From Beaufortia kweichowensis (Eukaryota > Chordata > Actinopteri > Cypriniformes > Gastromyzontidae): a DNA stretch of 64,000 bases. Shown here piece after piece: positions 25,956 through 38,594 of the stretch. The notes under the pieces are model-generated. The model ran no database searches and was not told where the DNA came from. It saw only the letters and a program-made list of their open reading frames with translations. Both the position numbers and the translations under genes were made by a program. The DNA is taken from positions 3,667,001-3,731,000 of the forward strand of contig CM032815.1 of assembly GCA_019155185.1 (NCBI GenBank). The letters run 5' to 3'. Each line of letters begins with the position of its first letter. Position 1 is the stretch's first letter.

Positions 25956-28199
25956 ATTCAATATTGGGAATAAAAACATTATGTGAGTATTTAGATTTCA
26001 CATCCATAATGCTGAAACTGCCCGTATACACTAATAAAAAATGCTAATTGTGTTTTAATGACCGAGCATTCAGAAGTGGCTGGAGCTATAAATATGAAAA
26101 TATATATTTTTAATTGCAGTTTGGTCATGCGTAGATAAACATTGGTAGAGTGATGTTTCCTAGCGAGACTCAGCAGGATGTAAAGTGAAGTTGTCACCGC
26201 GACTCCGGCATCCTTAATGGCAGCAAACCATTTGAAGTGAGAGACAGGGCCAGTTAGTGAGGCTGAGAAAGAGCGATAGACCGACTTTCTGATTAATACC
26301 TTATCCACAGCAACCATGATATCTCTGACTCTCACGCTCTCTGTCCGCTTTAGCTCCCTTCCTTCCAGTGCTGTTTATCTGTCACGCTCGCCCTGGGGAG
26401 GGCGAAAGAGGTCGGGTGACTCCGTGCTGCTTTTGCTCTTTCCTATTGACCATTATTTCTGCTTCTGGGGGCTGTCGCAGCCGAACATATCCCCACTGTC
26501 AGTAGGTTCGGAGGGGTCCGTGCAGGCATTAACTGAGATCCATATCCATCACGGAAGCAGCGCAATACGTGCACGTCCCCCTACGGGATTAATGATGACA
26601 TTTACTGTCGTTTTTGACTCCTCCGTGCAGTCTCAATAGTTTTCGTTAGTGCCGCTTTGCCTTCAGCCCTTTAGAAATTGGAATTTCATCCTCAAAGCTC
26701 ATAAAAAGAATGGCTTATATACAGCCCGTCACCGGCGTCTATCCTGAGTGCTGGTGAAGTGGATTGGACGGGCGGATATTGCCTCGCCCGGATTTCCTTT
26801 TTTTTATTTAAGACAGCGAACGAAGGTCGAAGACGGTCCAATAAGCTGTGTGCCTTTCACTCGTTTCACATCTAGGTTTGGCAGAGGGTTGAGGTGCGGT
26901 CACTAACTGTAAGAGATGATGCTTCACGGCATTGATGCTTTATGGGCAATTCCAGCATTATAGATGGGACATTTTCAGACAAAACTTAAAATATAAATTC
27001 TCACAGAATGTATTTATTACCAGTATTTTGAACCATCTGTTTATAATTTAATTTAACCCTGCTGATTGAGTCCAGACATCACAAAACAAAACCTGTCTAT
27101 ACACATGTTTTCTGTTGTAAAAGAAGACAATTTATACATGTACTATGGATGTGACAAAAGAGAGAGAGAGACGAAATACTTTGTAGGATTTCTGTGAATT
27201 AAAATGCACAAACCAGAAGCAATAATACCCAACAAATGAAGAAGTGATGACTCTTAAAATAATTGTTTTATTTTAATATTCATGTGTTCATTTATGAGGA
27301 ATGTGAACTGTTATGAATGGGAATGTTATGAATAACAGCACTTTACCTGACTATTGGAAAATCATGCTTTAAACATAAAAATATGTTTTAAAAACTTTGA
27401 GAGAGACCTCACATGGGTATTTACACCACCAAATATTGACACCTGAGCTATCAGTATGGTGAAAACCTTTGGTAAAACCTCTCTGGTAATGCATCCAGAA
27501 TCAAGATTGTGTGTTATCAAACTATTTAGGGCTGTTTACAAAAAGTCTCTGATTTAAATTCATGCCCTAGTTTGTATTATATATAATTGGGTTCCTCGCA
27601 TGAGTAAGATAACTGACAAGTATGTTAATTGCCACCTCTCTTCCCCAAGGCTTCGGTCCCAGCGGACCACCGTAACAACCTGGTCGACGTGTTCCTAACC
27701 TTCCCACAAAGTCTCTCAAGGTCACAGCCGGTTTGAGAACTCCTAAATCACCTTGACTGTTTTGCATGTCGTCTGACAGTTTTATCGCTCCACAAGTTAA
27801 TTCTAGGTCTTCCTGGCTTGAATGCGGTCAAGTGTGGCGTCTGCGTTTAAGACAGTTTAAGTCCTTGAGCGCTAACAGTGCACTTGACTCTTGTGGTCTA
27901 CTGCTTTGTAACTGATGAGGTGGCAGCGGTTTTAAAGGCATTGATTAAACAACTTGTCACTGAATGGCCCATCCATCAGTCACCATGTGTATGAGAGGAA
28001 ACAGGGAGCAGTACGCATCTATCTGATCGGGTCAAAATGTGTGCTTGTCCTTGCTTGGCTTTTATACTCTCATTTAATCTCCTTAAAAGCAAAGCTTAAA
28101 CAAGCAAACATGCACTCGCGCACATACACAGACGCATTTACCCTACTGCCTAAAGAGGGACATAACATAAATGTGCAGAACGCTTTTTGCATTAAATAA
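25956..28199. other. Non-coding stretch with candidate regulatory block at 26.16-26.9 kb
   Basis: 26160-26900 is the longest repeat-free, GC-richer segment of the left flank (CTCCGTGCTGCTTTTGC, CACGGAAGCAGCGCAATACG, GGACGGGCGGATATTGCC). A 107-codon frame (26316-26639) covers part of it but has no domain, and in-frame stops follow on both sides without splice logic. 27600-27880 is a second complex segment (GGTCGACGTGTTCC). Confidence 0.35.
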
Positions 28200-28215
28200 A
28201 TATATATATATATAT
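28200..28215. repeat. (TA)n microsatellite
   Basis: Eight TA units at the left edge of the following repeat. Confidence 0.85.
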
Positions 28216-28227
28216 GTACGATTAAAA

Positions 28228-28520
28228 ATGAGCTAATGCATTAGTGAATGTGAACTAACAGTGAACAATACTTCAACAGTATTTATTAATATTATTTCAT
28301 GTTAAATTCAGCATTCACAAATGTTTTTATAAAATCAAAAGTTGTATCTGTTATCGTTAGTTAATGCACAATGAACTAAATGAACAATTGCATTTGCATG
28401 AACTAACATTAATAATTAATTAACATTATTAAAAAGTGAAAAACTATATTGCTCTTTGTTCATGTTAGCTAATGCATTTACTAATATTACCAAATACAAC
28501 ATTATTGTAAAGTTTTACCA
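28228..28520 (+). repeat. Cyprinid 'GAACTAAC/TAATGCAT' interspersed repeat, copy 1
   Basis: GAGCTAATGCATTAG, GAACTAACAGTGAACAATACTT, TTTATTAATATTA, AAAATCAAAAGTTGTAT, TAGTTAATGCACAATGAACTAA and the terminal TATTGTAAAGTTTTACC follow the order of a repeat that is widespread in carp-family genomes and ends in AAAGTGTTACC. Confidence 0.75.
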
Positions 28521-30899
28521 ATTATGTTATTTTGTTTATAATCGAGGTCATACCATGTATTTTGTGGGAATCCCACATACAGTAAAACTGTATTTGTAAA
28601 AAATCTGTAAAAATTTGCTAACATGTGGACACATGATCACATAAAAACACGTTTAATTCATGTTCTTGTCTTTTGTATGATAATAACCCCTTGAAACATT
28701 CATGTACAGTTTGTCTGTACCTAAAAACCCAGTGGTTTCCCCAGCGTGAGTATTTGCCTTTAAATCTGAGAACACAATTTGCTCTGTCAAGTGCCTTGAG
28801 CGAAGGCTTTGGTCTGTATTACTGGCCTGTCTTACCTTTAATGCGACTTGAAAGCCTGACTTTGATCAATCCAAAGCCTCTTCATCACAAATTCAGACAA
28901 GTACGGAACTATTCGTATGACTGAAGCAGCTTTTCGCCTCCGTTATCGTGACTGTGAGCAATCCTTTCAACTAACAAGAGACTTATGGATAAAATCCGGC
29001 GAGAAATTAATGCTGCAACACAAATATTTTTAGAAGCGATTAAATCTCTCAGGCAATCGGTGAGAGAGGTTGCTTATTGACTGCAGGCGAGATAGATTAA
29101 TGGCGGATTTCTAGATTTGCCGTAAGTCCAGAAGTGATGTATAATTTCGCTGTGCTGGTCCTCACCTTGGATTGACTTTGTTTTGCAGATTTATTGCTTC
29201 GGAATTGCCCCGGCCTGCACTTTTTTATAATTGAACATCATCTGACCCAACTGACTAAGAGCAGCAGCAAGGCAAGAGAAAAATATGAAGTAGGTCAAGG
29301 ATGTGGGAAATGGAGCGCTTTTAGCATACTGAGTATGCAGTTATTTTTTCATTTGTCCTCGGCGCTGTGATGAAGACAGAGGAGAGAATCAGAGTTCATC
29401 AGTATTACAAACGTTACCATTTACTGTATGTTGTGCTGTGTTGTTAAATGTAGAATGTCTCTTAATAATTTTCAAGTCTTGGTTCAGTAAAATATGCCAA
29501 AGCAGTGTGGACAGAGAAGGTGAGATTTAGCATTGAAGCAAAGCTTTGCGGGTCTTTTGTACATTTCCTGTGTACTCACAAAACATGCTTTATTTATTTT
29601 CTAAAAAGCAGAAACATTTCTCCAGCTCGCTGTGTTTGGCAACCTCACAAACGCCGCACTCTCCATGCAAATTCAGAATGCCAAATTGCACAGCGGCTGT
29701 CCTGAGGAGGCCATGCTAATAGCACGTCGTATTGTAAAGTTGTCATCTGTCATCACACATTTCCCCCCCGATGAGCTCGCTTCTTTGATGTGAATTGAGA
29801 CAGTAATGTGTGTTTGGGAGAGAATGGCTTTCAGCTCTCTCTGAATAGCGAAGCTGACAGCACTCAGCTGCAATTGGACATGCGGTGCGAAGTGGGTCTC
29901 TCTCCACAGAATCAGATTGCTCGCTCGTTCTCTATCTGTCTCGCTCTTTCTATCTTGTCCCAGCAGCTTGAGCTCTGTATGGATTCTCCATGTAAATCCC
30001 ACACTCACCTCTCTCACTTCTGGTCGGACTTCACAGAAGGATGAATGCCGCGGGGCGGCTGGCGTCCGCGCGGGCCGATACGCCGTCTATGACGGAATTG
30101 ATGTGACATCAGACGAGTTTGGCAGATGTGCACAATGGTAGATTTCGATGTGAACGAATGCAGCGGGCGCTGTTTAATTGTGCGGTGCGGCCTATTCAGT
30201 TTGTAAAATGAATGTGAAAAATGTTATCAATTCTGTGAGATGATAGGGAAGGTTAATTGATGTACTGTAGCGACGACCTCTTTCATAGAGAACTAATTAC
30301 AACATTCGCGTGCCGAGTTGATGTTAATGAAAATAACCAATTAACTGAAACATGTAAAATATCTCGCAACCAGCTATGTTTAATTTGTGTCAGCCCGTTT
30401 GCTTTTCCTGAAAGGCCGGCTTAAATTTATCAGGAATTTCCAGAAAATATTTAATTTGATTATGGACTCTTTACAAAGTGTACATACACCTCCAATGTAG
30501 TGAAATTGTGACACTTGTTTATAGGAATTAATTATGGGTTAAAACTTCTAAAATAGTAATTTCCTTTCTAAAAGGTGTCATAGCAAAATGTTTGGCAGGA
30601 AAGTATTTATAATTTGCATCTCCCAGCATGCCAAAGTCACACAGCATGATCACTTCCCACCGACACCATTACTGCCTGTTTGCATCAAATTAACCAAGCT
30701 TTTAGTAAATATTTGACCTGTCATTTTAATTTCACAAACATGTTTAGTGATTGAAACTGGCAACTTTTCAGAAAACAATATTGTGTGTAATATCAATTTG
30801 TACTTGGAACGCTGTTATATAGGTTAGTGCAAATGTAGGGTTTTTTGGTTTCTAAGTATAGCTCACTCTCTTGGTCCATTTAAAAAAAACTTTTACCTA
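28521..30899. other. Non-coding stretch with candidate regulatory blocks at 28.92-29.35 and 29.63-30.31 kb
   Basis: 29630-30310 is GC-rich for this locus (GCCGCGGGGCGGCTGGCGTCC in pieces near 30048-30068, then GCGCGGGCCGATACGCC) and opens five frames of 66-114 codons on both strands, a sign of few stop codons from composition rather than coding. 28920-29350 is similarly complex. 30400-30860 is plain AT-rich DNA. Confidence 0.35.
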
Positions 30900-31114
30900 A
30901 AACTAATGTATGGCTTCAGAAAACTTCTGGTCCACTTATACTTATAATAAGGCTTATACGATTTGACAGCCCCAGTACTCATTCACTTTAATTAAATGGA
31001 AGAGTGGGCAGGACAAAAAAATTAACCATTTGTCTGAAGACAGAAAGTCATACAGGTTAAAATAATATAAGAGTGAGGCAAAGGTTTCATTTTTAGGTGA
31101 ACTATCTGTTTAAA
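30900..31114 (+). repeat. Cyprinid fold-back repeat (family A), copy 2
   Basis: ATGGCTTCAGAAAACTTCTGG, ATTTGACAGCCCCAGTACTCATTCACTTTAATTAAATGG (in pieces), GAAAGTCATACAGGTT and the terminal CATTTTTAGGTGAACTATC follow the family consensus as I remember it. Confidence 0.75.
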
Positions 31115-31157
31115 GATGAAAGATTTCTACCTTGGGGGTTGTTTCCTGCTGTATTAC

Positions 31158-31160
<3 letters not shown>

Positions 31161-31193
<33 letters not shown>
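31161..31193. repeat. (GA)n microsatellite
   Basis: Sixteen perfect GA units. Confidence 0.97.
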
Positions 31194-31194
<1 letters not shown>

Positions 31195-31554
31195 CTAAAC
31201 AGAGGTCCAGAGGTGAGCTGGTAAAGTGGGGAGCTTTCACTAGCTTCAGTTCATGTCACCTTTGAGAGATTGGCCTTTTGGCCCTCTTTCCACTTGAGCA
31301 GTGAACAGCTTCAAATGCCTCCCACACATCTTTACTGTGTCCAGCAGAAAGCAGGTGGAGGGTCAGGTGGAGAATAACACTGTGTGATTTGAGTAGGTTT
31401 GGAGTACTAAGAGAGAGGCTTGTGCTCTCAACTCGTAACATGTTTTGGCAGGTCAAGTAAAATACCACAATCGCATTATCACTGTTGGATATCCAGATCC
31501 AACATTAAACATTTGCAAAGCATGTAATGACAGGGATGTGATGGGTTTCTGTAA
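31194..31554. other. Non-coding stretch, nothing specific seen
   Basis: Spacer of ordinary composition. A 70-codon minus-strand frame has no motif. Confidence 0.3.
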
Positions 31555-32040
31555 ATTGTAAAAAAAAAATACATTTTAGATTTTTTTAAAACATTTTAAA
31601 TCTTTTATTTTATTTATTTTAGGTATTTTTATAAATAACATTACAATTTTTTGTTTGTTTATTATTGGTCAAATAGTTATTTTTTTACCTTTCCATCAGT
31701 ATATAGTGATTAGATTAGAATTCAGCTTTTAAAATATTAAAGTAAATAGTGAATAGTTTTACTGGTTCATTTGATTATCAAATGAGTACAAATATATGAT
31801 TTGACCATGTTATTTTAGAGGCAGAAAATGCCTGATAGATTTTATTAAATTATTCTTAGATATTAAAAAAATATACTAATGAAAAGTGTCTGTTCAAAAC
31901 AAGCACATAAAAGATTAGTATTTCATGTTGTCAGCACAGCATATAAGTATTATGTGTGAAATTCTGGCAATAAAACGTGCTGTCATAATTGTTTTGTTAT
32001 TAGTCGTCACAGTGGCTGACCTCTTGTGTCATTTTTGCAT
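31555..32040 (+). repeat. Dispersed repeat family B, copy 3 (long)
   Basis: Key strings: TTATTTTAGGTATTTTTATAAA, CCATCAGTATATAGTGATTAGATTAGAATTCA (in pieces), AAAGTAAATAGTGAATAG, and near the right end TTTTGTTATTAGTCGTCACAGTGGCTGACCTCTTGT. The whole order recurs at 60.0-60.37 kb. Confidence 0.65.
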
Positions 32041-32281
32041 TACTTATATTAAGACTCTGTCAGTCGGCAATGAGCCAGTCAGCCACGAAGTACTAAAAAT
32101 TCTTTTAAACACTTCTACAGAGAGGCAGTTCTTCTTTGTTACCTTAAATAACTCTGAAAAGACATAAACAACAATATGGATTTATACAGACAAGGAGCAG
32201 ATGTCAACACCACTGACAGCTGTGTGATATCGTGTGTGAAAGGGAGAGCCGTTGTGTGAGACAGTGCGTATATCTGTGACC
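32041..32281. other. Short non-coding spacer
   Basis: Nothing recognised between repeat B and the TG tract. Confidence 0.3.
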
Positions 32282-32320
32282 GTGTGTGTGTGTGTGTGTG
32301 CGTGTGTGTGTGTGTGTGTG
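32282..32320. repeat. (TG)n microsatellite
   Basis: About nineteen TG units with a single CG interruption at 32301. Confidence 0.97.
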
Positions 32321-32764
32321 GGACAAGAAGAACGAATACCTTCAAAGCTTAATGAGGCTGTGGATCATCACAGCGTCTCCAGTTCGATCAATCCACAGGC
32401 GGGTCCGATGTTCTGTGGGTTTGATTCTGTTCTTATCAGCCAAACGCACTGGAGCAGGACCGCGCAGGCCAGCCCCTCCGTTCAATACTGAGCACGAATA
32501 CTCTTTATTTTCTGCAGATAAAGGTGTGCGTGGAGCATGAAATTCTGAACCTTTTTTCATTATTGAAGGTGTAATTTGGTAGTAACACAGATTAGAAGTT
32601 TATGGCTGGTGCGTTTCAAGAGTCAGCACATGGCCTGTAAATAAAGCTGCCTTGATGAGTTTCACTAATTGCTGACTTAGATTTATTGATTAGTTCCAGA
32701 GCTCATTTGCCTCTTCATTTACAAGTGGGTATAATTTGAAGAGTTTGTTCTTGTGTTATTATGT
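32321..32764. other. Non-coding stretch; complex part 32.33-32.55 kb
   Basis: 32330-32550 is GC-richer and opens frames on three reading frames (72-84 codons), again without a domain. The rest is AT-rich. Confidence 0.3.
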
Positions 32765-32850
32765 AACAGTTTTTATAACATAAAATGAACAAAAAATAAT
32801 ATTTATAAAATACCTAAAATAAAAAAAGAAAATGTTTCAAAAGTATTAGT
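32765..32850 (-). repeat. Dispersed repeat family B, copy 4 (fragment)
   Basis: The reverse complement contains TTTTGAAACATTTTC and TATTTTAGGTATTTTATAAATA, the middle part of copies 2 and 3. Very AT-rich, so the call rests on the order of both strings. Confidence 0.45.
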
Positions 32851-34842
32851 TTAATGTGTTGCCTTAAACAAATTTTTATCTTTTCATTTTCTGACAGTAA
32901 AAAAGTTTTTTTTCTTGCATCATGTTACATGTGGCACCTGTCCGAGGTTTAACCTCTGTGCTGTCCTTGCAAGATAATACAGGCATCAGTGATTCTGTGC
33001 AGGGAACGGCCTCTGACCTCGTCTTCTTAACCATGTTTGGAGAAAAATTGGTTTCCATTTTTTATACCTCTTTTTGTAAGAAGAATATGCTAAAAATGCA
33101 TTATTTGTATACAGTACTTTACCCTATTCATGCTGCTATAGTTTTAGTAACTTGGCATAATTTAAATCTATATAAAAGCTTTATTTGTCACCTCTTTATT
33201 GGGCTGACCACGTAAAGCTGTTGCGTGACTACTTACACACAGCGTAATCACGGTGCAGCAGTGTCTGAAGGTGCTCAGCAGGCATGGCCTTGAATTAAGG
33301 TCACATTAAGAGCCGTTGGATATGGAAAATTACATATTCATATTCTGCTCTACTCTACATGTTTCTTGTTGCTGCGCAGGCATGCCACGTCTCACTAAGA
33401 GCGCTTGTTTATTCTGTTTTGAGCCAAAATGGAAATTAGTGATGTAAAATTAATTTGTGAAGTTTGCCCAATCACATATATTAGCTGTATTGTATGAATC
33501 ATACAAGTTGTTTTTAGTATATTTATAGTAATATCTGCATAAAAAGTGACAGATTTTTTTTCTGAGAAAGTAAGTCGTACATCTGGAATTGCGTGAGGGA
33601 GAGAAAATTATGAGAGAAGTTTCCAGTAGATGAATCCTTTAATACTTAAGGGCTATTTGAAAGCCAAAGTAATGTTTTCGTTTAAATAAAAGCTTTAAAT
33701 TATGCAGGCTTTGATTGGGAATTCACACTTAAACTATGGTAACTTAATTTAGGAAGTATTAAATATTGTATTTTCTTACCACGAAGCCATTTGTCAGTGT
33801 AAGGTTTCTGAAAGTCATGACCCAAGAGTTCCACAAATCATCCAACTATATTTTATGTCTTCTCTTAGACAAGACAAGAAAGATGAGACAATGAGAAATG
33901 ATTTGGGGAAGATTTAATCATAACCTCACAAGAGGTTGGCTGTCCAAAAAGATCAATTACATCCTGTGCCTTTGTGTTCACACACATTAGTGTGATGTGT
34001 GCTGTTACGCTTATGCTTTTGCTCCCACTATGTAATTTATAATATTTTAAATCCAAAATTCAAAGTCACTCAGTGTCACAATGCTCAAGTTTAACAAAAC
34101 TGCTCTTTATACCACCAAACACCATAGCAGATAAAAAGAGATCAGTCGATTAAGGCCTCTGTCACTATATAGCATGTGAAAGTATGGAGAGATGTCAGCA
34201 GATTCAAAATGTTAGTGAATAAATAAACATTGCATTTTTTAGACAAAGCAAAGACAAATATGCCATTATGTTGCTTATAGAAAAATACTCTGGAGTGTTT
34301 TTACAAATGCTGTAAAATATAAAAAAGATTGCACACAAGGAAGATTCAATACCACTAATTATCTTTCTTTTTTAGAATGCTTCTTTTTACAGTAAATTTT
34401 GTTCCAAAGCAGCTTTTTTACAAGGAATAATGTATTTCAATCCAAGGTCAACAGTGGCAAGGAAGGCCTTTCATCACGGTCAGAGAGAGACAGAGAAAAG
34501 AACCAAGACCCAAGAAGCCTATTATCCAGCAGCTGATACATATTTAAACGAAAGTATTAACATATATACATACATACAAGGGTGTACTGTACATGTAGAC
34601 TGTAAAACGCACATTTACTCTCTAAATTAAGACAAATATTGTTCTAGATATATTGCAGCCATACTGTAGATTATGATAATTAAATCATCTTCAAAATGCA
34701 AAGAAAAAGCATTAAAGCTTATTAAATTAAATTGAATTGAAACAATATCCTCTAAAAAAGCAAGTATGCACTGCTAATCTAGTTTTTACTAGAAATTGTG
34801 CACATCAGAAACAAACCTGAACTGTCACATACGTGTAGTACC
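32851..34842. other. Non-coding stretch, nothing specific seen
   Basis: AT-rich. 33240-33420 is slightly more complex (GGCATGGCCTTGAATTAAGG). The longest frame (97 codons, 32922-33215) has no motif. Confidence 0.3.
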
Positions 34843-35150
34843 AGTCAAAAGTGTGGAAACACTTACTAAATTTTTTCCCACATTTTAGTAAACTCATCAA
34901 AACCATGAAATAACAAAGTTGTAACTGTGGCAATTATGTTGTGACTGAAGCATCCAATATAAATAAACACTATGTTAAATTTTAGCATCTTCAAAAGTAG
35001 TCACACTTTGTGTAGAATTTGTAAAATCATACTCTTGACTTTTTAGCGTGCGGCTTCTTGAGGTCTCAACCTGGGGAGCTTTTAAAACAACACTGAAGGG
35101 ATTTCTATTCGTGCCGGACTCTTATTGGCTGCTTTTTATTCATTATTCAA
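34843..35150 (+). mobile_element. Old teleost transposon relic (probably Tc1/mariner-type)
   Basis: ACCAGTCAAAAGTGTGGAAACAC at 34843-34863 is a decayed form of the fish repeat terminus ACCAGTCAAAAGTTTGGACACAC. CCATGAAATAACA, TCTTCAAAAGTAGTCAC, CTTCTTGAGGTCTCAACCTGGG and TTGGCTGCTTTTTATTCATTATTC follow in consensus order. The coding frame is too damaged to translate. Class assignment is from memory and less sure than the repeat itself. Confidence 0.6.
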
Positions 35151-36285
35151 GAAATCGGCTTATTGTTATTAGTGGAATTTACTCAATTCATCTGATTTGT
35201 CATTTGATTTGATGTTCTTTCACTCATTAGAGTAGCTTCTTTAGGTGCTTTAATGCTTCATGTCCTTAGTGCTAAAACAAGTGAAAGGAATGGCTCTTAC
35301 ATTCATACTGACATTCTGCAATTACTTGAATCATCTAATAGTTCATTTTCTGTTGTTATTTTTGCCTTCATTAGCATATCTGCTCATTTATTAGACTTGA
35401 TTAAAATTAAATCACTGGACATTTTTCTTACCTTCCTATTGGACGAGAAAGTATTGGATGAAATAAACTGGAACATGCTTGTGATAAAAAACAGCCAGGA
35501 GGACTTTATTATCTAGAAAGCAGCAATCCGGTTATGTAAATGAAAACCTTTCCGGTAGATAAGAGATATGAACATTTCAAATTAGGTGCTTATTATGTGC
35601 AAAATTATAATAAGAAAGGTCATTTAATTTTGATAGTGTGGTGCCAATCGGAAACGTCCTCACGGGGACAGGAGGCCGAAGGGGCACGGTATGCAATATA
35701 TCTAAATGAATGACGCTGTGTTTGCTCCGAAGCTGATATTAGATTTTCTCTCGCTTTTATTATTGGTTCTACGTGGATTGTCCAAGTGATATAAACACAG
35801 ATGACAGCTTTTGTATCGTCGACTCTGTGCGTTTAAGCCTGACCTCGATGTGCCATTGCTAGGGCAATACGACAAGTGCGGTGGTGGTCTTGCTGATAAA
35901 GCCACCTGCAATATTTAGATTTTTTCACAATGTAACCATAATTTTTTTTTTAGGTCACGTCTTAGGAGAGTGTCAGTATTAGCAGTAGTCTGCTGGTTAA
36001 CAGGCCACAACACAGGCAAAAATAAACAAATAAATAAATAATATAATTAAAAAAGAACCTGGAGGCTTCTGTGACACATTTCTTAAAGGGGCGGAAGGCA
36101 GGGGTAGAAAGCAAACACAGAAGCACCGGAGAAACTGAGGTTGTAAGCTGCTAAATCAAAGAGAGTGGGGGGAATTGCTGGTTATAGGAACACGTAGTTT
36201 CCAGTCACAAGCAATTCACAGTGCAGATGATGGTTTTCATAGCCCTGGACCTGTATTCAACCCTGTTGGGATGCGTAAATCTGCC
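35151..36285. other. Non-coding stretch; complex block 35.63-35.92 kb
   Basis: 35630-35920 (CCAATCGGAAACGTCCTCACG, GTCGACTCTGTGCG in pieces) is repeat-free. An 87-codon frame at 35253-35516 has no domain. A short AAAT run lies near 36030. Confidence 0.3.
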
Positions 36286-36309
36286 AGAGAGAGAGAGAGA
36301 GAGAGAGAA
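36286..36309. repeat. (GA)n microsatellite
   Basis: Perfect AG dinucleotide run, about twelve units. Confidence 0.95.
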
Positions 36310-36667
36310 CTCCATTCCTCTCTGTAATCTCATTTGCCTGTAATGACAGTGCATCATGTGACACCAGTGGTTTGGTACTGGCATAGCTGTTCCTGGCAGC
36401 CAAACCAACCTACCACATATAAAATACTGCAGCAGCCACAAAAAAATCCCATTATGAAATCGGCTAATGTTTTTGCATTTGTTATCTCAGAGTGTTTTAA
36501 GGGCCTAATGGAGTCCTTATCTTTAAAAAAAAAATTGGTTTGTAATTACATGGTGCACTGGAGGTTTGTTGACTAATCAGCCTGTATATTTACATATGCA
36601 TGGGTCTTGTGAATCAGGGAATGTAAGTTTTGGGTGGAGTGGTCACCTACAGAAATGCCAACCTAAT
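36310..36667. other. Non-coding stretch, nothing specific seen
   Basis: Plain sequence between the GA tract and a repeat fragment; an 80-codon plus-strand frame has no motif. Confidence 0.3.
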
Positions 36668-36845
36668 CTAATCATGATAAACTATATACTGATGGAAAGG
36701 TCTATGACTCTATTTGAAATTTCATAACAATAAACATAAACTAACAACAGTTAATTAAAAAAAATATGTTAATGTTATTTACTAAAAATATCCTAAATAA
36801 AAAATGAAAATGTTTAAAAATATGTAATATCTAAAGATTGCAGTT
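36668..36845 (-). repeat. Dispersed repeat family B, copy 5
   Basis: The reverse complement carries GACCTTTCCATCAGTATATAG and ATGATTAGATT, the same strings as 31687-31715, followed by the AT-rich middle part in the expected order. Confidence 0.6.
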
Positions 36846-38395
36846 TTATATGTATTCCCAATATTGCAGTGACAGCTATCAGTTTAATGGCTTCGCTTAA
36901 ATGTTTGCTGTACAGTGTACTACAATGCCAGACTGTTATAAACAGCTTAAATATATACACCCTCATGTTATTTTTAAAACTTTGTAAATTGCTCTATTTT
37001 ATTTATTTCCTCTAAGTAATAATTGACATTTGGAGCCAATCAGCGGTCAGTTAGAAGACATAATTGGATCCTTAGGCTTTAATTTATAGCCCTACATCCA
37101 ATGTTGCTTTAGAAACAAGTCGAACGTCTCTCCAGGCGATGTCGTGAAATTTATTAGCAAGCTCGCTACAATCACTTTGTTTCATTACCATCGCACAACA
37201 TTTAATTTTGACGACCAACGCCTCAAACAAATTAAAGAGAAGAGGCATAATTATGGTTGGTATTTGTGAAGAAAGCAACAAATGTGTTAATTTGTCTGGA
37301 GGCATATCTAATATAACAAGTCTATTTAGTTGCTACTGTGAATTCAATAGGAACATCTCATTACAGTTTTACAGTGTTCTTCTTCACCGAAGAGAATCAC
37401 CATGACGATTACACAGAGAGAGAGAGTGATGGTGAGAGCGAGCGAGCAATGTTCTGCATTAGTGAGAAATATGGTCTGTAAAGATATTTAGTCTACTTGT
37501 TGAGATCATCTTTAAAATATTACAAAAATATTATATATAAATATTAATATTATAAAAAAACAAAATTTACCATTCTGATCATTTGCTATCTTATGATTTA
37601 CAGTATCGGGCTTTTTGAGTGATGTACTATTTTGTCATGGAGACGGGCGTATTAGAGAGCTCTCAAAATGCTTTTACCTCTGTAGACTTTAAATGACAAG
37701 ACTCCACAGCAACAGGCTAACCAATTTTAACCTGTCATTTAAACACATACGAAGAGCGATTGACTAATCTGTGGTTGTAAATTAAATATGGCTGCGCTGG
37801 AAGCCAGATGGCTCGATGGTGTAGAGTTATTTGCACGGTGGTAATTTAGTCTCTGAATTTAAACCAGTCAATAGAAACTGAGAGGTGTCTTAATTCGAAA
37901 ATCCTTCAAAGGGTTCCTGTTTGTGGGAGGTGTTGACACAAGATAAGAATAATTGTAGGAAGATGTTTGCACCGTGGTAATGAACATATCTCTTTTAAAC
38001 CGTCACTGCTTGAGAGACGACTTTCAAGAGCAAATGCTCTTTTGCAGTCTCTGTTTTAAGCACAAACACGCTTTGTGGTGGTTCTGGAAGCCGGCGAACA
38101 GGTTTGCAAATACACCTTTGGAATGTTATGCAAATGGAACGCTGTGTTTCATAAGACCACCACAGATGAAAGTGGCCAAATGCTGGTTTGATGTATAAAC
38201 CGTGAATTATGTTTGAAGTTTTCACAATCGCAACACTTCCTCCATCGCTGAGCAAGACAATCCATTTAAGCGTTGGTTGCAGACCAGATTTGATATTAAA
38301 TTCGTGACTGCACTATTTTCTATCTATCATTGGGATTACTACAATTCATCAAAGCTGAGGTTTTCTTCAGTATTATAAGAAAGAAAAAAACATTT
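36846..38395. other. Non-coding stretch; complex blocks 37.02-37.33 and 37.9-38.3 kb
   Basis: 37020-37330 and 37900-38300 have balanced composition and no repeats, and could be conserved elements. Frames over them (65-86 codons) lie on both strands and share no homology I know. Confidence 0.3.
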
Positions 38396-38594
38396 TGGTA
38401 ACACTTTACGATAAGGTTGTATTTTTTAATGAAAGTAAATGCACAATGAGAAATATAGTGAAATATGAACATCAATACAAACTTAGATTAATAAATGCTG
38501 TTTTTTGCACAATGCACAAGTATTGTGCATTGTTAGTTGATGATAACTAATACATTAACTAATGTTAACAAATACATCCTAATTATAAAGTGTT
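38396..38594 (+). repeat. Cyprinid 'GAACTAAC/TAATGCAT' interspersed repeat, copy 2
   Basis: Starts GTAACACTTTACGATAAGGTT, continues ATTAATAAATGCTGT, ATTGTTAGTTGATGATAACTAATACATTAACTAATGTTAAC (in pieces) and ends TATAAAGTGTT, an almost complete short version of the element at 28.2 kb. Confidence 0.8.

Noticed and set aside
32282..32320. Functional Z-DNA or regulatory TG tract
   Set aside because: Dinucleotide runs of this length are ordinary in fish genomes and nothing nearby singles this one out.
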